Shown here piece by piece: positions 55,560 to 64,000 of a DNA stretch of 64,000 nucleotides. Source of the DNA: Adiantum capillus-veneris (Eukaryota > Streptophyta > Polypodiopsida > Polypodiales > Pteridaceae). The notes beneath the pieces were generated by a model, which made no database searches, had not been told where the DNA came from, and saw only the letters and a program-made list of their open reading frames with translations. The DNA lies in assembly GCA_014529385.2 (NCBI GenBank), contig CM043971.1:54471209-54535208 (forward strand). The letters run 5' to 3'. The position numbers and the translations under genes were made by a program. The stretch's first letter is position 1. Every line of letters begins with the position of its first letter.

Positions 55560-58500
55560 TTATACAAGCCGCAATGAGGCAAAAATTGCATTGCTGCGTA
55601 AAGAGCTTGAGTCAAAGTTATGCATGAGGAAGATGATATGGACACTTTCCTTGACGATGTCAATGATATCAATGAGCAACTTATTTCTGCAGACAAAGTC
55701 ATTTCAGACAGTTGCCTTGTGCAAAGTGTTCTTGATGCCTTGCCAAACTTTTGCTAGTACTTGGAGACTCATGACCCAAGGAAATCTTGAAGATGTCAAG
55801 TTTGATGCATTGTGCACATTGTTGTTGCAAGAGTCACTTTACCAAAAAAAAAAAAAGGACTAGACAGCATGCAGTTGAACATGCTTTTATTACTACTCAA
55901 ATAAAGGGTGGTAACATCAATGAAACCACTTCTTATGGTTCTTCTACGAGTGAAAAAATCACATGTTCCTAATGCTTTTGCTGGCAGCAATTCATCTGGA
56001 AATTCTAGTGATAAGGGTAAAAACAAGATGCATTGCCATTATTATAAAGCTAATGATTACTTGATGAAGCACTGTCCTAATTTGAAATCCAAAGAGGCAA
56101 AGAGCAAAGAGGGTGTTTCCACTGCAAATGCTGGTTCCAGTACAAATGCAGCCATTGTTGAGTCTTCTGTGACAGAAGACTATGATGCTGATGTTGATGC
56201 AGAATGGGCTTTTAGTGCAGAGTGCACTTACAATCACGTTTTCCATGATGCATCCATATCAATTGCTACAAATTCACATGTGTGGTATTTCAACAGTGGT
56301 GCTACAAAGCACATTACTTCACATCATGAATTGTTCACCTCTCTCGAGTTTGTTCCCTCATAGGAATTCAGACACTTGTGCCAACAATGCCTCTTATCCA
56401 GTTCATGGAGTTGGAAAGATTGTGCTTACTACTGCAAATGGCAGTTCTTTCACACTTGTTGATGCACTTTATGTACCTGGGATCAAGAAGAATCTTTTGT
56501 TTGTATTTGCACTTTCTAGACTTGGTCTTGTAGTCAAATTTGTGGATGACAGATGTAAGTACATGATCTCAGTTTTGGTGATGAAATTGTTGCATCTTGC
56601 ATTTTATGACGTGGGTTGTATAAGCTCACTTTGTATGACAAGTGTGGGTAGAATTTTGCAAATGCAGTTTTGGATTCAAAGGCTATTTCAAATACAAAAC
56701 TTTGGCATGCACGTTTTGGTCATCTGAATTTTTCCAGTTTGCTACGCTTGCAGAAATCCTGATATGGTTGCTTGTTTGCCACCTCTTGAAGCACTTGCCA
56801 AACATGTTTGTGAAGGCTGTATTTTGGGTAAAATGCAGCGTTCTAAGTTTCCAAAGGATTGTTCAACTAGGGCCACATGCCGGTTGCATCTTGTGCATAG
56901 TGATGTTTGTGGGCCTATGCAAACTCCATCCTTGGGAAATTACCCTTACTTTGTGACTTTCATTGATGATTACTCCAAGCATGCATGGGTATTTCCTCTT
57001 AAAGTGAAGTCCAAAGTTTTTATGTGCTTCAAACAATTTTTGGCTATGGATGAAAATGTCTCAAAATGTACTATGGGCACCCTCCGTTTGGAGCGAGGGG
57101 GAAGTATATGTCTCATGAATTTAATGCACTTTTGGCTAGTCATGGGATAAAACACCAATGTACAGTGCCTTATACGCCTCAGCAAAATGGTGTTGCTGAG
57201 AGGAAAAAATAGGTCATTTATAGAAATGGCACGATGTATGGTCAAAAGTCAACCTTTGCCGCATTCGTTTTGTCTTGAGGCCATCATGTGTGCCACTTAT
57301 GTACTAAACAAGTGTCCTACAAAAGCCTTGAAGTCTATTACTCCATATGAAGCATGGCATGATAGAAAGACTTCTATTGAGCACATGCATGTTTTTGGCT
57401 GTTTGGCTTATGCTTTGGTGCCACAAACACGGCGCTAAAAATTGGATGACAAGGCTTTCAAATGTATTTTTGTTGGTTATATTGTTGAAAGCAAAGGTTA
57501 CAGGTTGTATCATCCACAAACAAAGCGTATTTTGGTTTCATGGGATGTTGTATTTATGGAAGATTCTGTTCAGCCCTTGCTGCCATGTACTAGAGACAGT
57601 AATGTAAGCTCACAGGACATTTATGACACTTTGTTCCCTCTTTTTAGTGGTGGAAGTATGAATTTAAATTCCAATGAGACAAATGTAAAGCCTATGGGGG
57701 TTTTTGAAAATGTTACACATCAACCTATTACTGATGCAGATGTACATGATGTACTTGATGAGGAAAGGGCTGAAAATGAGTAGGTTAGAGGTATGCCTAA
57801 ATGGCTGGTGCATACTTTGCATGATAGTAAATTGAATGCACCTTTGTCTAGTCGCACTCATTCAAGCTCTCGTCATGTATCTTACGTATGAGATTGTTAT
57901 GCTTTGGATGTGTCTAGCTTGCATGATGTTGAGGAACCTCTCTTTTGAGAAAGCAAAAAATTTAGAAAATTGGATGGCTGCCATCCAATCAGAATATGAT
58001 GCACTTATAGAAAATGACACATGGACTTTATGTGATTTGCCTCCTAGAAAAAATGCCACTGGTACAAAGTGGGTTTACAAGTTGAAACGCAAACCGGATG
58101 CTGAGGTTGATCGCCATAAGGCTTGACTTGTTGCAAAAGGCTATGTGCAACAAACAGGCATAGATTATGAAGAAACTTTTGCTCCGACTTGTTGTATGAC
58201 TACTGTGCATTGGTAGCTCGTTTTGGTTGGGATGTACATTAGTCATACATTATTACTGCTTTCTTGAATGGTGACATATTTGAGGAAGTTTATGTAACAC
58301 AGCCTCGCGGTTATCTCAAGAAAGTACAAGAGGATAAGATGTGCAAATGTAGCAAAGCTTTGTATGGGTTGAAGCAATCTCCTAATGCTTGGTATGAGAA
58401 GGCTGACACTCATTTGGTCAAACAAGGCTTTCGTAACAGTCCAGCAGAAAGCACATTGTATGTAAAGCATGAGGGTGATTTACTTCTCATTGTGTCTCTT

Positions 58501-58750
58501 TATGTAGATGATTTGCTGATCACTGGACCAAATGAGAGACACATTGCTGAATTTAAGGTTGATCACTGTAAAGTAGAATGTAGAGATGTGAAGCCACATT
58601 TTTGGAATAGGTTTATACATTGCTCACATCTCTGTATCACAAACCTCCAAGAAATTATGGTATGGTGATGACTAAAGCATTTGCCAGGGGATTTCTACAC
58701 GAAAATCTAAAAGGACAGGTCAATTGGGCTTTGTTTTTGCAGAGTATGAT
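55560..58750 (+). mobile_element. Copia-E: Ty1/Copia element, plus strand, truncated
   Basis: Plus-strand order: gag remains (about 55,570-55,860, TWRLMTQGNLEDVKF), zinc-knuckle segment (about 56,030-56,075), protease region (near 56,280-56,350), GAG-pre-integrase and integrase (56,760-57,430; VTFIDDYSKHAWVF), linker, RT (57,950-58,560; NFGDI-type EEVYVTQPRGY and YVDDLLITG), and an RNase H start near 58,690. Same family as Copia-2. No LTR of its own is visible. Copia-D is inserted at 58,750. Strongly broken, with many breaks. Confidence 0.8.
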
Positions 58751-59095
58751 TGTTAAAATATAGAAAGGAGAGCGCATGAGATCTTGGAAGAGCACACACA
58801 CATAAATGGAGGCAAAATATTGTACTTCTTCTTCTTCACTAACTCAAGATAAGAGGTCTATAGAACATAAGGGGGAAGTACAACATAAAAAGGAAACTAG
58901 TACAACGGTCTAGTGTAAACCACTAGTGAGGTGAGTACATAAGTGTACCATCACTTCGGTAGGTAGACCAACTCGATGTAGTACAGTTGTAGTATCCTTG
59001 GCTAAGATATATCTATCCACTAAGGCATGTAAGTGATGATGATTGTCAATGGTAGTCATCTAGGAGTCGTATATGTTGAGCTTGACATCTCAACA
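58751..59095 (-). repeat. LTR of Copia-D
   Basis: 345 bp, TG...CA, bounded on its right by a polypurine tract and on its left by Copia-E RNase H sequence. The possible target-site side is ATGAT at 58,746-58,750; the partner is not visible. Confidence 0.75.
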
Positions 59096-59395
59096 CTCCC
59101 CCTTAAGCTCAATGTCATCTTTCGTATGCCAAGCATTGCTTGAAATCTCTGTAACTTCTCTGTTCCAAGGGCCTTCAAGAAGATATCGACAACCTGCTCA
59201 TACATTTCCACATACTCAAGGTCAATGTTGCCAGCTAAGACCCTCTCTCTGATGAAGTGGTAGAGCATCTTGATGTGCTTTGCCTTGGCATGAAACATTG
59301 GGTTTCATGCCAACTGTATGCTTATGAGGTTTTCATAGCAGATGACAATCAGCTTCTGTAATCGTACTCCAAATTCATGAAGTAAAAATATGTGA
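58751..59395 (-). mobile_element. Copia-D: 3' LTR and RNase H end of another Copia element
   Basis: The minus strand carries an RNase H C-terminal block (AKHIKMLYHFIRERVLAGNID; DIFLKALGTEKLQRFQ) at about 59,300-59,120, a polypurine tract AAGGGGGAG at 59,096-59,104, and an LTR at 58,751-59,095 with TG...CA ends. It abuts Copia-E RNase H at 58,750, so it inserted into that element. Nothing of its upstream genes is seen. Fossil. Confidence 0.8.
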
Positions 59396-61800
59396 GGGCC
59401 ATGCCAAGACCGTCGGTTGCACCATCTCCAAATGGATACACCATAATTCCTAACATCCCTCCCGCTTGAGTTTGACACCAAGACAGGACTCCTCCCGCTC
59501 TTTGATGTCAACTTAAGGGGGTGATAACATTCACTTTTCTCTTACAAAACCCTTAACCTCAAAATATATTTCCTAATTGCTTTGAAATTTCCAGTCGAAG
59601 TCAATATGAACTCAACCTTCCAGGGTCAACTGGTGGGACTCCTCTAATTCATCCTTGGTTCAAGGTCACTGACGCTTTTTTCCCGGCTATGACCGAGCAC
59701 AACCATTAGTATGTTCCCCTAAGATGAGTGTATTTACTAAGTACATGAATCCCTCGTTTCCAAGTTCTGTAGATTGGGATCCTTTTCCCTATATCTTAAA
59801 TGAATGAACAACATAAAATTGGGTTCAACTTTCTGGTCAACAAATTAACCCTCCAAAATACACCCACCCACCGAACCGTTTGATAAATGCACTTTTTCAA
59901 CGTAGTATTATGATACTATAAAACAATATTCCAATCATGTCAAACGAAGAATACATTTCAAGCATTTGAAAGTAGCATGCAACCTTGCAAGTGTGCATTT
60001 CTCAGGTCGTTCCCACCTTTTTTCTTTTTAGAATATTTTACTTCCTTGTTCCTTTAGTATTAGTAAAATTATATAGTTATCTTTCAAGAAATCACATATA
60101 CTCCTCTAGGCATATCCCTATCCTTGTCCCAGGACTTGGGTATCCTGTCTCCTCTGTCACGTGTGGAGACGACGCCTTGACACAATTTCCAATTCTTATT
60201 TTTCTTTATCTTGTGTGGGAAAGGCTTACAAAAATAATCTAATCTAGAGTCTTTTTAAATCAATAGTCCAAGAAGTAGAGAAAAGGCCCGGCTGATGAGG
60301 ACAATTGCGGAATAGTCCATTTAGATTCCTGGCCTTTCCAAGATTCCTTTTACCAAACAATTAGAAGATTTCCTTAATTAAATCAGATCCTCCTCTCTTA
60401 TCCTGATTCCTTCATGGATACATTTTCCTTCCTCCTTTTTCCGTCGACATCAAGCCTACTTGAACTAGGCCGATTTTAAGACGCATCAGTGGGTCCCTAT
60501 CACTTGGTCGGGACACACTCCCATTCAATCCCATTCCTAGGGTAGTGAATGAGCCTAAGATCAAAACATAGACCAACGATTATCAGTCCTAGCCAAAAAA
60601 GACCATCCTCCGTTGTATCCTGTAGGTAAACACTTGCCCCGGCTTTGTCCAAGCATGTAGGACAAAGTTCACACTTAAATATTCTATGTTATGCGAGGAC
60701 TATCCATGTCAAATCTTCTTGGTAAATTTTTAATCCTAATTTAAATTTAGATTAAGTTCTTTGAGTTATAATTTCTTACTTCCTAGTTCATTTTAATCTT
60801 TACTCAAACAAGACCTTAAGAAATATAACAAGTCTCTTAGGAGTTTAAAGTTTTGTCTTGACGTAAGTTTCAAGTTAACTCCGACTTTGATGAATCCCAT
60901 TTTGGTCCCTTTGTATCATTTGCTATCCATGGGGCATCTCCATGGAAGTGACGGGAGTTTTATGTTCAAGCAACACGGTCACAACATCATCCGCGAAGCT
61001 ATCCCCTTACTCCCCCCTTAGAATTTGAAAAACAAACTTGAAAATAAATATGCTTGAAATGAACAATGCATATGCTCTCTACAATGAGTTTTCCTTTGGT
61101 GTGATCTATGCTTGGTAAACACAAAACTTTGGAATGCACCAATTTGCAATCTTGAGACAAACAAGCAAGAAACTTCCTTTGAGTGTTTATGCAAGAGTGA
61201 AACCTTTCCATGCATGGTAGTGTAAGCATTAAAAAAAAAATGCAAAGTTTCTAAGAGTGGATATGCTAGTGTAGTGAAAATTGCTCATGTAATAGTGTAT
61301 GAATGATTAACAAATTCTTATGTAAGAAGGAATTTAGCATACCTTTGCTACCGTGGAAAGAATTAGTTATGTAGCTAGAAGAGGCTTATGGTTTTGGGAC
61401 TTTCCAATTGATAAGAGGGGGGGATAACCTTAATTGGAAGAAAATTCCCACTTCCAAGGAAAAACTCCTTTGATTAAGATAGGGCTACCCTTCAAAACTT
61501 AACTCTTCTTGAGAGAATTAGTATTAACTTTATTGGTATCACTATACAAATCTTGCACACATGCTCTTTTTCTCTTTGAAAGAAGAAAATCCTATTTTTT
61601 AAATTTGAAGAAAAATTTGTGAACCTTTCATAAGAGCATTCTTTTTAGAGTAAATTCTAATGCCACTTTGAATAGAATGGTTAATTCCAAAAATTTCCAA
61701 TTATCTCGTGCATCTTAAAATTAGAGAAAAATATTTCTTGCGGGGTTTAAGGGTATGCATAGATATTAATCATCATCCAACATGCATGCTATTTTAGTAC
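59396..61800. other. No supported gene
   Basis: About 2.4 kb of AT-rich sequence with only short chance frames (60 to 85 codons). No domain, LTR edge or repeat that I can support. Confidence 0.5.
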
Positions 61801-62085
61801 GATCTCCAATCACTTATGGTTAAAGAGAGTGATTTCTACTCTCTCTATGCCATATTAGTCTAGTAATCTAGAGAACGGAACTTGAAATATAAGTATAATC
61901 TCCAGTCACCTATGGTTAAAGAGAGTGCTTTCTACTCTCTCTATGCCATATTAGTCTGGTAATCTAGAGAATGGAACTTGAAATATAAAGTATGATCTCC
62001 AGTCACCTATTGTTAAAGGAAGTGCTTTCTACTCTCTCTATGCCATATTAGTCTGGTAATCTACAGAACTTGAGACAACGAAACT
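61801..62085. repeat. Three tandem copies of a ~96-bp unit
   Basis: A unit starting at ATCTCCA-TCACCTAT and containing TTTCTACTCTCTCTATGCC begins at 61,801, 61,897 and 61,994. Copies two and three are more alike than either is to copy one. Confidence 0.93.
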
Positions 62086-62113
62086 TGAAACAACGGTTTC
62101 TCTTGGAGATATT

Positions 62114-62216
<103 letters not shown>

Positions 62217-62487
62217 GGTTTGGATTTAATAAGGGTTTTTCCTTCCTAAGAAACTCATTAGAGTATACCAGATGTAGTAAAGATTCAATAAATTTTCATC
62301 CTATTCTAACCTGGTTTAGTAGATACAAATTATCAAAGGTAGACATAAAGCATTTGTTAAATATAAAACAAGGTGAAAAGAATTTGAATTTTTTTTTGGC
62401 GAAGATGCACTTCACAAAAATTCCTTGCACACTTTCCTCATGAGATATAAGATGCATTCTGCCAACCCCATTACACAGTATTTGCAT

Positions 62488-63206
62488 TTACAAATCCAAC
62501 AAGTGTTTGACAAGATAGCCTCTGCATCTCCCTCTAATCTTTCTTCTCGCTTTCCCTCTCCCTCCATAAGACTCAGCAGAAGAGGAGGCCGGAGTCAAAA
62601 AAGATGTGTAAGAAGGAGTGGGGGAGATTAGAGAGTTGGTTCCTTTAAGAGTATGGGAATCCTCAACATCAGTATTAGGTTTTACCAAGCAAAGGAGAGT
62701 TTTAATACCAAGATTGTTACCATAAGTAGTCAGAAGTAGCCCAGGTTTTTTGCTGTCAGATCTTTGAGAAGAGAGAGCATAAGGGAGAGAAACTGAATGA
62801 AAGCCATGTGAGCTAACACAAGTTCCTTGGCATGGACTCCTAGACAAGAGCAGAAAAGGGAGAGGTAGTGAGTTGAAGGAGTGTTGGGAAACATGAGATC
62901 CAAGTTGTTGATGGCATACCATATAGCATGATCAAACCAGATAATGCTTGATTCACAAGAGGCCTTAGGGTCAAGAAACCGACAAGTGCATTTGACATAG
63001 TGCCTGTAAATGTTCCAAATAGACTCAGTGTAGTATTCAGAGTTACTTTTGGAGAACTCCATCAAGCCCTTTGTACGCACATACAAACCAGTGTTGGAGC
63101 CACATTTCTTTGTATCAAGAAATCGCATAGTGAAAGGGGCTTTAATAAGGTCACCTTTATCAAGAGACTGGACGCCTCTTAATACTTTGATTTGTGCTTC
63201 TTCCAT
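62488..63206 (-). pseudogene. Unrecognised decayed gene, downstream part
   Basis: A 158-codon frame from 63,206 (EEAQIKVLRGVQSLDKGDL) contains a folded-looking stretch (YTESIWNIYRHYVKCTCRFL; WFDHAIWYAINNLDL). A second frame overlaps its end (62,922-62,488) and is Ser/Pro-rich, ending in a basic GGRGKARRKIRGR run. The order suggests the C-terminal half of one protein with a frame change. I recognise no family. Confidence 0.45.
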
Positions 63207-63229
63207 TTAGGATGTCAAAATATTGGCTA

Positions 63230-64000
63230 GAAAAACCCATGTTTCAATAGAGATAGGAGATAGAAAGCCTTTGTTGGGAAGAGCCCAAAGGTGATGTCCA
63301 CACCAAGGGATTTGATTTCAACTTATTTGGAAGGCAAGAAGGAAAAAACCCAAGAACTTTTAGGTACCATTTCCATAAGAGAGGTCTCACTGAGAGAGCA
63401 CATCTCTTTTTGAATGGCCTTGACAGCATATATGGCCAGGGGGTCCCTGCAAAATAAATTGTTTTCACCGGGATGGATAGAGCTGAAACAAACCCAGGGA
63501 TGAGACCACATAATTTGCGTAAATAGTTGGTCAGTTCAGCACCTTCATAAGAGAATTTGGCTAACTCTCCTTTGTGAGAAAGTGTAAGGGCATGAATGTT
63601 TTCAATGAAAAATAAATCTACTACCCCTTCCTTAGAGTTGTTGACAAGTTGGGTGCGAGTGTATGGACAATTATTTGCATAAATAATTGGTCAGTTCAGC
63701 ACCTTCAGAAGAGAATTTGGCTAACTCTCCTTTGTGAGCAAGTGTAAGGGCGGGAATGTTTTCAATGAATTCAAATAAATCTGCTACCCCTTCCTTAGAG
63801 TTGTTGACAAGTTGGGTGCAAGGGTATGGACACACTTATCAAACGACATGGTTTGAACCAAGGAGTTGGCTAGATCAGTTGAATCCCTTGCTATTAGTTC
63901 CCATGCCATAAGGTCATGAATGCATCTAAGTACCTGAAGCGAGGCTTTAGAAAGAGGCTCCGTAGGAATCTCTAACCCTTCAGATACTTCTGAGTTCTGC
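63230..64000 (-). pseudogene. Unrecognised decayed gene, upstream part with duplicated segment
   Basis: Minus-strand protein-like sequence enters from the right edge. The segment NSKEGV-DLF-FIENI-ALTL-HKGELAKFS-EGAELTNYL is present twice, at about 63,830-63,680 and 63,660-63,520, a 160-bp DNA duplication. Then LCGLIPGFVS and a stretch to 63,244. It may be the N-terminal half of the gene at 62.5-63.2 kb. Family unknown; the gene continues outside the window. Confidence 0.4.
63517..63840. repeat. 160-bp tandem duplication
   Basis: TTGGTCAGTTCAGCACCTTC occurs at 63,527 and 63,687. The two copies are about 90% alike and both code on the minus strand. Confidence 0.92.

Overview
The window looks like intergenic DNA from a large, transposon-rich plant genome. 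Support: Ty1/Copia elements primed by initiator-Met tRNA, Ty3/Gypsy elements with an Asp-tRNA-type primer site, short GT-AG introns, LINE remnants and several long dinucleotide runs. A seed-free plant such as a fern or lycophyte is my guess, but nothing here fixes the species. I see no ordinary single-copy host gene that I can name, and no tRNA, rRNA or CRISPR.

Layout. 1-6.5 kb: a minus-strand Copia element (Copia-1) inserted into an older Copia element (Copia-2). 6.8-11.1 kb: two LINE fragments in opposite orientation; the second is interrupted by a 1.3-kb AT-rich insert with inverted ends. 11.8-15.8 kb: decayed unrecognised reading frames and short repeats. 15.8-21.2 kb: gag-protease part of a Gypsy element (Gypsy-A, minus). 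21,186-53,509: a second Gypsy element (Gypsy-B, minus) with two 900-bp LTRs, a matching AAAAT target duplication, primer site and polypurine tract; it sits inside Gypsy-A gag. Its reverse transcriptase region is split by about 14 kb of later insertions: a Copia element (Copia-C, 40,954-45,379) and a 9.5-kb unit of genes with introns (about 31.44-40.95 kb). 53.5-54.7 kb: probable leader and LTR of Gypsy-A. 54.7-59.4 kb: an unrecognised frame, a plus-strand Copia (Copia-E) and a minus-strand Copia end (Copia-D) inserted into it. 59.4-64 kb: mostly featureless DNA, tandem repeats and an unrecognised decayed minus-strand gene.

The most unusual part is the 31.44-40.95 kb unit. It reads as a multi-gene DNA transposon with four tightly packed genes: a transposase-like protein with an RNase-H-like D/D/E pattern and a Cys/His cluster; an acidic protein of unknown function; a six-exon gene that fuses a full histone H3 domain, including an H3-like ARTK tail, to a Ulp1/SENP-type (C48) cysteine protease; and a BAH-like-domain protein. 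The genes are arranged +, -, +, -, with one divergent promoter region and convergent ends. I infer that the element carries its own chromatin toolkit: a nucleosome-entering H3, a SUMO-type protease tethered to it, and a possible histone-mark reader.

Gypsy-B has its own odd features: a repeated CGATCGCGATCG palindrome framed by GTAC in both noncoding flanks and, in weaker form, in the LTRs; two integrase HHCC-like zinc modules; a retropepsin-like segment after integrase; and a long sense-strand 3' reading-frame region with coiled-coil and proline-rich parts.
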